64,000 bases of DNA, taken from the NCBI RefSeq assembly GCF_028009165.1, contig NC_079246.1, positions 3,658,001-3,722,000 of the forward strand, given 5' to 3'. Numbering within the stretch: position 1 is the stretch's first letter; each line of letters begins with the position of its first letter. The DNA comes from Akanthomyces muscarius. Lineage: Eukaryota > Ascomycota > Sordariomycetes > Hypocreales > Cordycipitaceae. Below the pieces are notes generated by a model that ran no database searches, was not told where the DNA came from, and saw only the letters and a program-made list of their open reading frames with translations. Of the stretch, positions 31,043 through 41,484 are shown in pieces. The translations under genes were made by a program, and so were the position numbers.

Positions 31043-33062
31043 CTATGTGGATTCACAGAGAGCGGAAGCCGTCGGGTTCATGGCGAGCAAATGCTGCTCG
31101 TCCTCTGCCGGCCCGACATGGAATCCTGCTGCCATGCCCGTACCCATGTGGACCATCATATGGCAGTGAAGCATCCACAAGCCAGGATTGTCCACCAACA
31201 CTCGCAAGACAACATGCCCGCGCCGAGGAATGCTAATGGTATCCTTGACAAGAGGGTTCTCAAAATTCAATGGCTGCCGCAGCACGCTAGCTGGGTCATA
31301 CGGGTTGTAGCTGCCCCAGCCTCCGCGGCCCTTGGCTCTGAAGGACGAAAGGACGTAAAACGAATGCCCATGCAAATGCACGGGGTGCGAACCATCGTCC
31401 AAATTGTTGATGATGAGGTCTACATGGATAGGGGTGGATCCGCTCTCAATGTAAGGGAAGAACTGGTGTTCGTCCCAATTCTGCCGACTCTGTGAGAGAA
31501 GCGGCGTAGACTGCGGCTCCCACGTGGTGTGGTTTATATAACCATGTGGCCGATTACCGAGATGCGACTTGATCATTGTTTTGAGATAGAACAAAATTGT
31601 CTTCTGCGCGGGAGGAAGGACGGTCTTAGTGGGAGCCTCGGAAGATAGCTCCGAAAGATCGATACGCGTTTCGATTGCTGCAAGATCTCTGGGTGGCTGG
31701 AACTTGGCAGCCAGAGTTGTCTCCGGCAGGGCGGGGAAGGCCTGCTCTTCGATGAGCGCAGGGTTGGGTCGAGAGTAGTTTCTATTGGTGTTAGCCGGTA
31801 AAGTTGATCAGAATATGTGGAATTGGTGGCACGGACTCATCATCCAGGTATATGTTGAGCCATGACTGGCTGCTGTAATCGTCTTTCCAAGCAAGCATCA
31901 AGTCAGTGCGCTCGCCAGGGTACAGGACGCCGATAGCATCTGCGATGGACGATTGCACGGGGCATCCGCCATCCACCTCGATTGGCTGTAGAGTGGCCCC
32001 ATCCACCATGAGTGTGATGCCGGAAATGGTGCCAACATTAATGAGTCGAAGTTTCGTTTTGGCAGCCTTGCGCCGAAGTATGGGTGTCATTTTTGCCACT
32101 GACTTGTCTGTGCAGTTGAGTGGAAATGCAGCCATCTCCATGGAACAGTCAAATCGGCCATGGCCATTAATTTGCAGAGAGTCTGGCACTGGCTCATCGC
32201 CGAGACTTGTCCATCCTGCATACCAATCCAGGACTTCCGCTTGCGGTTGATGAAACCAATCACCTACCATGAGAAGGACGTCCTCGTAGTCATCATGGGG
32301 TGCGGCTCGTTGTAGGGGAGGATGAATCACCAATCCACCAAATAGTCCATCGCCACGCTGAACTTTGTGATGGCTATGCCACCAAAACGTACCATGCTCA
32401 TCATGTCCGATGTTGAAGTCATAAACAAAATCATTGCCGCTGGGTATGGGACATTGTGTTACGCCGACGGCTCCGTCCATGGAATTGTTGCCTCTCATTT
32501 GCAGACCGTGCCAGTGTAGGGAAAGGCCTTCATCAGTGAGGTGGTTGTGCACATGAATAACAATTCTATCCCCAGAGCGAGCCTCAATTGTTGGTCCAGG
32601 AAATTCTCCTGCAGCACGAGGTCAGCATATACTGTATCCGGTGCGAGGCGACTTACCATTGACAAGATAGACTTGCTTTTCGACACCATCTGGACTGCGC
32701 GTTCCAGTTGTGACTGTCCAGTCAAAACGTAGCATTTTTGCATCTCGATTGCTGTGCTTTTGCGGATGCAATGGGATAGCAACCTGGTTGTGCGGTTGAG
32801 GCTGCTTGTTGACCAGCCGTTGCGGATGCAAACCGAAGTATGGTCCAACCAGCAGCATCGCCACACTGAGAAAGACAACTGTGACAAGCCCCAGTGACAC
32901 ACAACTTGTCAACGAGGGTTTTCTAGACTTTGTTGACATGGTATCTCGCCATTTCACTTGAATGGTTTGCTCTTGCATCTCGATGCTCTGGTCGTCACTG
33001 GAATCATCTGAAGTTGAGTTCAGCTTCCGATGAGGTTCGTGGAAGCTAGTTTCAGCACGCAT
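31043..33062 (-). CDS. Membrane-anchored multicopper oxidase, Abr1/Fet3-like (638 aa)
   Basis: Three exons on the minus strand: 33062-32657, 32608-31837, 31781-31043. All four copper motifs are present: HWHG (167-170), HSHH (213-216), HPVHLHGH (525-532) and HCHMMVHMGTGM (598-609). A single hydrophobic segment (about 51-73) after a 50-residue hydrophilic tail predicts a type-II membrane anchor rather than a cleaved signal peptide. The second intron uses a weak gtccgt donor; the junction LDDE/NYSRPNPAL matches the conserved LDDEN-x-NPAL region of Abr1-type oxidases involved in fungal pigment polymerisation, which is why I prefer it to reading through to a stop. It oxidises phenols or iron with reduction of oxygen; substrate is not determined. 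Confidence 0.87.
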
Positions 33063-34410
33063 TCTCACAGAGCGGCTAGCCTAAAAGGCGAAGTCTTTTC
33101 TTTACCGCGGCTACCCAAGTAGAGCGCTGGGACAAGAGATACGGGCAACAGACAGCCTCAGCGCGGATCGAGGCAGGGCCGACAGCTTTGTGCCAGTCGT
33201 GGGGCAGGCGGCATTTGCGAAGTCTCGAGGAGGCGAGGGTATGATGATCACTTGGTGGCTAGAGCCTGTTCAGAGGCTTCGGTGTCGAATTGGTTGGGTT
33301 GCATTAGAGGCGTTGAAGGACGACAAGTCATTTGAAATTGGATGCATTGTATAGGCTGCGTTTGCATGTAAATGGTTCGAGATAGCGGGAGACGGCAAGC
33401 CAGCCAAGACTGCCAGCTGGGGCACGTGTACAGGGAACCCCGCCGCGTGGCCGCTAAAAGACCGCTAGAGGACCGCTAAAGCTGGCCTCAGGGCTTGCGT
33501 TAGCGGAGCGGCCCCTTGGGGAACCCGCTGCGGGAGCAACTTTCAGGGACTGTCACTGTGTCCACTGGGGCTGCCGACGATCAGCGCTGCCGTGATGCCC
33601 CAAGTCAACGAGCGAGGTTTTTTTCACAGGCGCAAACAGAATATTGAACACGACCGAACTCAGCAAACAATTACCCGGAGATGGCAAGATTTTCAGCAAA
33701 TTTTCGGCCGTCCTACCTGATCTTGTATGCGCAAACGGCTCGGATTGGGACTCGGCTCTTCGATTACGCCTATTTAGGTACCCAGATAAGAGACATGCCT
33801 CGACCGCCTCCTCTGCACTTGCACCTGGTGGCGACCTTGCAGGGCTTACCCACAGGGCTGTGACGCTAATTCCAGGGCCTACCTACACCCACTGCATTTG
33901 CAGCCTCCACACTGCAAATCAGCACCCTCTGGGTACCTAGGTAACTACTTTGTTAGCACTGGTCCACCGTGACCACCATCATCAATCTAGACCGCCAAGC
34001 CGCCTCTAAGCTTCCGTCTCAACATTATCACCGTCTGTACGAGATGTATCGCTTGGCCTCGTGCGCCTCGTGCAGCATCGCCGGTCCCTCGTGGACCCCA
34101 CACCACTATGTATTCTATTGTCCACATGGACTGCCCTGGTGATTGTATTGGATAAACTCTACGTTACATGGCCGGAACAGACTCTCCCGCCAACCCGACA
34201 AACACGTTCTCCGTCCCCGCGACGCTCGGCCGCGCTCTGAGAGCATGGCATGGGGTTTGCGCGCTCCGCTGGCCACGCCGGCCCAAAAACTCGGATCAAG
34301 GTTGGCACTCGAGCTGCTGAAGAAGAGTTATATCAACGGGCCCCGTCGCGGTCGCCCCAGTCCTCGAGATGCTGATTCAACTCCTCTTGCCTTGGTGCTA
34401 CCCTGCCATC
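33063..34410. other. Divergent promoter region, 1.35 kb
   Basis: Shared upstream region of the multicopper oxidase (minus) and the phosphoesterase (plus). A GC-rich patch at 33410-33545 contains repeated gaccgctaaa/gaccgctaga units (33459-33481). Frames 33644-33940 and 34143-34484 lack family features. Confidence 0.4.
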
Positions 34411-36396
34411 ATGAATACCCTCCGGATTGCTGCCTCGGCCGTCACTGCGCTCCTCTACTGGTCCCAGCCCGTCAGCGCCGGTAGCCTGGCCGATATTGAC
34501 CATGTCGTCCTCTTCATGCAGGGTGAGCACATCCCTACCCTTGCCCAAGACACTGGGTGACACTGGCTAACACCATGTAGAGAACCGTGCCTTTGACCAC
34601 TACTTTGGCACCATGCCTGGTGTCCGTGGCTTTGCCGATGCCAACCTCCAGATGAACGGCGATAAGCCCGTCTGGAACCAGGTTGTCAACTCCCAGATGA
34701 CCACCAAGGCCGATCACATCAACCCTTGGTATCTAAACTACCTTGGCGGCCAGTGGGATGACATTACTCAGTGCATGTATGCTGGTAGCAACGGCTGGGA
34801 TGCGAACCATGCTGCGTGGAACCATGGCACCAACGACCACTGGGCCATGAACAACACCGTCTACAGCATTGGCTATTTTCAGCAAAAGGATATTCCCATC
34901 CAATGGGCCCTTGCTGACGGTTGGGTCATCGGCGACATGTACCAGGTATGCAACTCACAGTCAGTTCTGAAGCGCCCGCTAACCGTTCGCAGGAGGGTGT
35001 TGTTGCCTCTACGAGCCCCAACAGAGTCACCTGGGTCTCTGGCTCCATCAACTCCCCCGGTAGCCCTCAGAAGCCTGATCAGGGTGGCAACCCGTACATT
35101 GACAACAACGAGACGCCTGGCTGTGAGGCTGGCGGCATTAACTGCTACCCGCTCAAGTGGAAGACGACGGGTGAGATGTTTGAAAAGGCCAACGTCTCCT
35201 GGTCCGTCTTCCAGGACGCCGACAACTTTGACGACAACCCGTACGCCTGGTTCGGCCAGTTCCAGGATGCGCCCGAAGGTTCTCCTCTCTACAAGAAGGG
35301 CATGGCTGGCTCTTCCATGGACTCCTTTTACGAGCGCGCCGCTAACGGTACCCTGCCGGAGCTGTCGTATATTATCGGCCCTACGGTGCTCTCCGAGCAC
35401 ACCCCATACATGCCCAAGGATGGCGGCTGGCTGCAGCGCAAGATTGCCGACGCCATCATCAAGTCGCCCAAGTACAACAAGACCGCGCTCATCTACTCCT
35501 ACGATGAAACCGGCGGCTGGGCCGATCACGTCGACCCTTTCCGTTCTCCCAAGGGGACTCCCGGCGAGTGGCTCGACGACCCCTACGGCAAAAATGGCTA
35601 CACCTTTACCGGCCCTGGCTACCGCGTGCCCTTTTATATCATCTCGCCCTGGACGCGCAATGGCGGCGTTTATACTGAGCACACCGACCACAACTCGCAA
35701 ATCCTCTTCCTTGAGAAGTGGCAGGAGGCCAAGGGCCGCGATGTCAAGACAGACGAGATGGTTCCCTGGCGTCGCGAGAACATGGGCGACCTCGTCAACG
35801 CGTTCGATTTTGTGAACCCCAACTACGAAGTCGTCGAGCTGCCTGACACGCCTGAGCCACACAAGAACTCCAAAGGCCAATGGGACGGCGCCTCGTACTG
35901 CCGTGCCACACACTCGGATCACCAGCCCCCGGCGCCGTACACTGGTCCCGGTGCCATCCAGGACATGACCACGGTGGTCGGTGAAGGCTTCAAGTCCGTC
36001 CGCGGCAAGTTAACTGAGGGCCGCTACCTGACCTTTGAAAGCAATGGTCAAGCACTCACAGCCATGAAGTGTGGCGGTAACAAGAAGCCCATCATGCAGG
36101 CGGCGACGCCCAAGCACGATAAAAAGGCCCAGCGCTGGGTTGTGCACGCCGTGGAGCTCGGCGGGAGCGACTTCACGCTAAGCAATGTAGCCTGCGGCGA
36201 GTACATCTGCCAGGGCGGCGTCTTTTGTGATAGCAAGGATAAGGCGGCCGTGTTCACCATTGGGTACACGTCGGGCAAGGGCTACACGCTGTTGGAGAAG
36301 CAGACTAGCGAGTACTGGGGCGCGGGCAAGGGCAATGGCGCGCCTTCGGCAAGCAAGGAGCCTGGCTACTGGCAACTGTTTAGCGTCAAGTATTAG
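34411..36396 (+). CDS. Secreted phosphoesterase-family protein, non-hemolytic phospholipase C type (626 aa)
   Basis: Three exons: 34411-34522, 34581-34945, 34993-36396, introns 58 and 47 nt. The N-terminus is a signal peptide (NTLRIAASAVTALLYWSQPVSA). The phosphoesterase domain (PF04185 family) shows FMQENRAFDHYFGTMPGVRGF, SPNRVTWVSGS, the DETGGWADHVDP metal region and HTDHNSQILFLEKW. The C-terminal ~130 residues form a beta-rich domain rich in Gly and Lys (ESNGQALTAMKCGGNK) such as is attached in fungal members. It should hydrolyse phospholipid or phosphomonoester bonds outside the cell; which of the two cannot be told. An in-frame ATG at 34369 exists but spoils the signal peptide. Strong codon bias suggests high expression. 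Confidence 0.9.
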
Positions 36397-37887
36397 AGAA
36401 CATGAACAGGGTCATGGTTATTCTTAGTACATAGTATTGGTAGCAAATCACGCGTAAATTGAATCCACTTCCATATAGTCCTGCGCGGTCTACACCACGT
36501 CCGTTGGCTGATTGGTAGCATTCCCACTCAGTTTCCGTAAAAGGGTGGGAAGCACGGCGTGGTTCCCCGCGCCGAGCCCGTGCCCGCCGCCCTTGCAGAT
36601 GGTGTGGAGAGGCAGCGCGGAGCGTCAGCAGATTAGCGAAGGGGGCGCGAATCCCTCGCGGTCTTGGAAGCGTATACCATCTCCCGGGACCGCGCGCTCT
36701 TGGTGTCTTTTTACATGAGCTTCCTCTTTCGGATAGTGGTCTCGTGACGGAGCTGGTGCAATGCCGCGGTCAGGGGTTTCCGGAGTTTGCAGTAGTATAT
36801 CATCTGATAGCGGCGCAATTTTATTTTGTTGGCCAGAATGGCGCTTCCGATGAGTGGTTGCAGTACCTGGGCGGTGATGATCATTCGATGAGAGCTAGGG
36901 CCATTTTAGTCACGGATTAGGATGGTGATGTGAATAGCGGAGAGTGCTGGTGACACGCGATCCACAGAGGCTAACCAGTTGACTTGATGTAACAAGCTCG
37001 GGTGCTGCTGATAACGATCAATAATTTACTCATGTCATGGATTTAAGAGGGCGGATGTGTAGGTCAAATCCCTTGAGTCGAAGCTATAGGGTAATCATCT
37101 CGTCAGCGACACGGTATGGGGTAATCGGCAATCAGGGAGGTCTTTATTCGCTTTGAGGAGGATGGATAGCAGCCTAGCCGTGTACAGAAAGGTGGTTCGA
37201 CCCGGTGTTGCTCAATACACCGAGCTTTGGTATAAGTGCTCCGGCTTCGGCCGTTGACAATGATTTACACGGGCACTAATCGCCGTATTTTGAAGCCTGC
37301 ACTGGTCATGTGCTCCAAGCCCTCTAGACAAATTGTGAAAGTCTGAGTCACTAAAAGACACCATATGAAAGTTTATTTAACGGGCTTGAGATGCAGTTGC
37401 AAGGCCCATCTGGCGTCAAAGCCAAGTCCGAGCTGCACGTGTAGGCGTGTAAACTACCCGACACCAAAAATACAACGCAGTGACATGCACAATGCTATTA
37501 TTTACTGTTGCTAAAGCGTTACCCTGCATCCAGAAATTTCTCGTCCAATAGTTTTCGAGCGTGAAATCGTTTCTATATGGCCTAGGTGCTGTGTTTCTGT
37601 TCATGGTTCCCCCACGCAATCCCTACGGGTGGTGAGAAATAGCCGTCGGCTTTTCCCCCACCTTTTGGAATCGGCAATGACGATACAGACAGGCCCGAGC
37701 AGCTCGGATATCAATACCGGACACGGGTGCGAGGACGAATTTTCGGGACTGCTACCCTGACGACCATCATAGAAAGTGTATTTCCCCCGCGTTTCTCTCC
37801 CGGACGTGCTCCGCCATGTTCACCATCATCGCCGACGCTCTCAGCAGGTTCCTCGACGCTTCAGAAACAATCAGCCAACAATACAGA
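36397..37887. other. Intergenic region, 1.5 kb
   Basis: No supportable gene. Short frames on both strands (36512-36718, 37416-37619, 37767-38030 minus) are without motifs. The end of the stretch is the leader and upstream in-frame extension of the EGF/GH43-like gene. Confidence 0.35.
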
Positions 37888-39090
37888 ATGAAAAGCATAC
37901 TCAAGACAGCCCGTCTGGCACTCCCAAGGGTACTAGCCCTGACCTCTCTGGCGACTGCCACCACCACCGGCCGATGCACTACCGACGAAGACTGTAGCCT
38001 CAACGGCATCTGTAACACCCGCTGCGGCACCTGCGCGTGCGATGCAGGCTGGACCGCCGGTGACTGCGGCGTGCTGGATATCCGCCCGGCGAAGCGGCAC
38101 AGCGGCTACAACCGCACCGCCGAGGACACGTCCTCCTGGGGCTCACGCATCATGCAAGATCCTAAAGATCACGGCTTGCATCACCTATTTGCCGCCGAGT
38201 TTGCGCACGGGTGCGGCTTGGACTACTGGGCGCCGTACTCGCGCATCGTCCGCGCCGAGTCGCGTCATGGTCCCGCGGGTCCATATGCCTTTGCAGATGA
38301 GGTCGCCGGTACCTTTGCGCATAACCCAACGGTGGTGTACAGTCCCGCGGACGAGGAGTACCTCATGTACTATATTGGCTGCGAAACCGAAGTCGCGCCG
38401 CAGTGCACTAGCAAGCAGTTTACTTGCGGCCCGGGGAATCAGAACAATGGCGAGAGTGGCATCTCGCTCAAGGCGAGCAAGGACTTGAAGTCGTGGATGG
38501 ACGTAGGACAGGTCTTCCAGGGAAAGGATAACAAGGACTGGGACGCCGATGTGACGAATCCTTCCGCGTTTCCACTATACTCGGACGCCGGCGACAAGAC
38601 GGACGCAATCCTGCTGGCGTACCGTGGATGCCCGTACGACTGCGGCGGCAGCGAGCAGGTCAACATTGCCTTGGCCAAGGACGGGTACAAGGGACCGTAC
38701 AGCAAGATGCAGCAAGACCCTATCTTCAGCCAGGGCAACGAGGATCCTTTTATCTGGCGTGACAAGCGTGGCCACTGGCACATCTTGATGCACTCGCTCG
38801 AAGCGGAGGGCGGGTTCGGCGACGGGCCCAAAGTTGGCCGACACGCCTACGCGAGGAATTACACTGGTCCGTGGACATTTTCAGAGCGGTCGCTGGCATT
38901 CAACACAACCGTGCACTATGATGATGGAAGCACAATCAAGTTCTTTCGGCGCGAGCGTCCGCAGCTCATGTTCTCGACAGACGGAAAGATGACACCGTTG
39001 CTGCTGACGACAGGCGTGCAGCCGCGCAATAGCCCAATGAGCTATACTGCCATTGTGCCTATCGGTGATGCCGGTGTCAGGGCCCAGTAA
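37888..39090 (+). CDS. Secreted EGF-like plus GH43-like beta-propeller protein (400 aa)
   Basis: Single exon. The ATG at 37888 is preferred over the upstream in-frame ATG at 37816 because it begins a signal peptide (LPRVLALTSLATATTTG). An EGF-like module follows at residues 30-60 (CTTDEDCSLNGICNTRCGTC, then CDAGWTAGDC). The remainder shows five-bladed propeller features of glycoside hydrolase family 43-like proteins: MQDPKDHGLHHLFAAEF, HNPTVVYSPADEEYLMYY, DWDADVTNPSAF and NEDPFIWRDKRGHWHILMH. The known family carries three acidic catalytic residues, and candidate Asp/Glu are present, but I cannot assign them surely. A role in extracellular glycan binding or cleavage is likely. Confidence 0.83.
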   Translation: MKSILKTARLALPRVLALTSLATATTTGRCTTDEDCSLNGICNTRCGTCACDAGWTAGDCGVLDIRPAKRHSGYNRTAEDTSSWGSRIMQDPKDHGLHHLFAAEFAHGCGLDYWAPYSRIVRAESRHGPAGPYAFADEVAGTFAHNPTVVYSPADEEYLMYYIGCETEVAPQCTSKQFTCGPGNQNNGESGISLKASKDLKSWMDVGQVFQGKDNKDWDADVTNPSAFPLYSDAGDKTDAILLAYRGCPYDCGGSEQVNIALAKDGYKGPYSKMQQDPIFSQGNEDPFIWRDKRGHWHILMHSLEAEGGFGDGPKVGRHAYARNYTGPWTFSERSLAFNTTVHYDDGSTIKFFRRERPQLMFSTDGKMTPLLLTTGVQPRNSPMSYTAIVPIGDAGVRAQ

Positions 39091-39168
39091 TGTTTTTGAA
39101 TAGCATACATGATCATTGAGAGGAAAAACATAAATTATTGTTTCTTTCTCTATTGGAAATCTGACTGT

Positions 39169-40722
39169 CTACTGTTTTCGCGCTACCCAAAACTGCGCCT
39201 TGTACGCGCTGGTGGTGAGCGCCTTGTCGTTGAAGCTGTACACGGCACGCATGCCGCGCACCGTGCGCCCAGGGATGGTGAGGCTGCCGTACTTGTCGTC
39301 TGTATCGAGGTACTCGAAGCCCATGGTCTCCGTGACGGAAATGATTTCGTCCAGCGAGAGCTGCACCAGCGGTCCCGTGCCGTACAGTAGCGGCCCGAGG
39401 TTGATCCAGTAGCCTCCAGGCTTGAGGAGCTTGGTGATAGTGTCAAGGTACGTCATGAGATTGCGCGCCGTATCGATGAAGAAGTACGTAAGTAGCACGT
39501 CGTAAGAGCCGGCTTCATGGTTGAAGACTGTCGTGAAGTCGCCTTCCACGAGCAGCACCTCGGCCTTGTCCAAGTTGGCGTCGGGGAAGCGAATCGGGCG
39601 GATCATGTCGCTCTCAGTAATATGGTGCGACCAAGTGTCGGCAAAGGGATGGAAAGAGGATGAGTTGGCGTCGGGGAAGGTTTCCAGGAAGCGATACGCG
39701 ACGTTCATGTACGCGGACCACTCGTTGGCCGTGACCTGGAAGCCGCCCAGCCGCGCCACCTCGTGCGCGAGACGATTCAGACCGGAGCCAGGGAGGAGGA
39801 TGCGCAGAGGAGTGTCGCGGCCCTCGCGCTCGGGGAAGAGGGACTGCAGCGTGCCGAGGAGCGCGGGAAAGGTCTCTTCGCATTCATTGGTGCCCGAGGT
39901 CGTCCAGTCGCGGACATAGTGCTTGAGCGCCTGCGAGACGGACGCCTTTTCGGCGCGTTTTCCGGCGGAAACAATTTCGGCGCCGTGCTTTTTGAGCTCC
40001 TTGGGTGGAATGCTGTAGTACGCGAGCGCGCTCTGGACAATCTTGTCGCAAAGCAGCTGGTTCAGGACGAGATGCTCATCGACACGCTCAAACTTGGACG
40101 AGTACTGAATGTGGAGGTCCAAGAGCTGAAAAGATCAGCTGTGAATTGATCCAAAAAAAAAAAAAAAAAATTGGTCCGGTTGCGTACCGTCTTGTGCTTT
40201 TTGCTCACGTGCTTGTATAAGCCGCGGAAGCGCTCCAGTTCTGCCTGCTGTCGCTCATAGTAGCTCTGGAAGCCGAAGAGCGCGTCCAGCAGGCGGTGCC
40301 GCGGGTGGGTGGACGACCAACTGTGGTCGCGCTGCATCGTCTGCAGCAGCCTCTCCTTTTCGGCTTCGTGGCGCGAGCCCTTGATAGGTTCCTGCGCGCG
40401 CTTGAAGCTCTCGAGTAGGTCAATGGCATCCTCCGAGTCGTGCGTTGTTTGCGACTACGCGCCTGGTTAGCGTCGCGCGCCCACCAATCTTCATGTGAGG
40501 CGTGAGACGTACCGGAATCTGCTCGGCGAACACTTCGGTCGAGGCAACGGCCGTTTTCACTCGGCCCATGGTATCGCTGCCGTAAAAGGTGCCAAAGACG
40601 GCGAGGAGGCACGTCGCCAGCGCGCCAACGACGAGCACATTGAAAGGGAGCGCGAGCATCATGACCAGCCCAATGAGCACGCCGCCGAAGGCTACCAGCA
40701 GGATATCGTCGCGCTGCACCAT
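39169..40722 (-). CDS. N2227-family methyltransferase (carnosine N-methyltransferase-like, 477 aa)
   Basis: Three exons on the minus strand: 40722-40513, 40454-40188, 40125-39169. The SAM-binding motif is ILLPGSGLNRLAHEVARLGG, followed by ANEWSAYMN and a long SFHPFADTWSHH segment; then VEGDFTTVF, YDVLLTYFFIDTA, PGGYWINLGPLLYG, all typical of the N2227/carnosine N-methyltransferase family (histidine N-pi methylation of carnosine-like peptides in characterised members). Intron 2 holds a run of 18 A on the plus strand. The first exon encodes two hydrophobic helices (residues about 7-44), so this copy would be membrane-tethered, which is unusual for the family. An alternative is that exon 1 belongs elsewhere. 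Confidence 0.85.
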
Positions 40723-41484
40723 GGCATGGATGAGGAAGAAAGACTTGGAGATTCTGATTTAAGCGTATTTTTAGACCGTTTTCTATCCGTGCCAAGGCAA
40801 GTGGCGCGGTGTTGGGGAACCTTGATGGTGGAAAAAAATTTGGCGCTGAAGCCAGATGGCTTTGTCTTGGCGGGTCTGTAGCATAATGTGCGACGCCCTG
40901 CAGGTGCACAGGGATGAAGCTGAGAAATATTGAGTAAATGTGATAAAAATGAAAAAACTAGAAACTAGCATTACATTGCTTTTGCGAAACATCCCGTGCG
41001 ATTGACCGCATCATGACGAGGTCCTGTTGTTTGCCCCCCGTCTCGCTCAGGATAACGCGATTATTACACGAGATCACCTAACCAAATCCAGCTCTGGAGT
41101 CTTGATCAAGCAACAGCAGAACACGCGTAAATGACGAAAAGCGCCGCAAGAACCAGTGATTAAGCATCTTGTCTTACTCGCTGGACTTCACTCGGTCAAG
41201 CACATCATCCCGCATCACAATGACAAGATTGTAAAACCATATAATTCAAGAGTCTAAAATAAAAGTCCAAGTCGAAAAGTTCAAAGACAAAGGAAACAAT
41301 AACAATCCTATTCTTGCGAATGCCAGTTCTAATCTCTTTCCATCGATTCCATCGCTCATATCCATGCACCTAGAAAACCCTACTCGTCACGACGAGGATA
41401 CTGATAGGCTGAGCGCAGCCAGCGCGGTAGCGACGCAAAGCCTGCCGCATCGTCCCGTACTTTATTGCTCTCAGCCTCGAGTTC
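40723..41484. other. Intergenic region
   Basis: Upstream of the methyltransferase gene and downstream of the repeat-protein gene. It ends with a short 3' flank rich in A/T (41240-41300). Nothing else supported. Confidence 0.4.

Noticed and set aside
31791..31836. Read-through end of multicopper oxidase domain 2 at the stop after INFTG
   Set aside because: It would remove the third cupredoxin domain; the 55-nt intron restores the conserved LDDEN...NPAL segment and full copper sites.
34613..35922. Long open frames (400 codons plus, 347 codons minus) over the phosphoesterase gene
   Set aside because: Both overlap the clearly supported phosphoesterase exons; they are GC-rich shadow frames with no motif.
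40205..40909. 234-codon minus-strand frame
   Set aside because: It overlaps methyltransferase exons 1-2 in another frame and lacks any domain; the spliced model explains the region.
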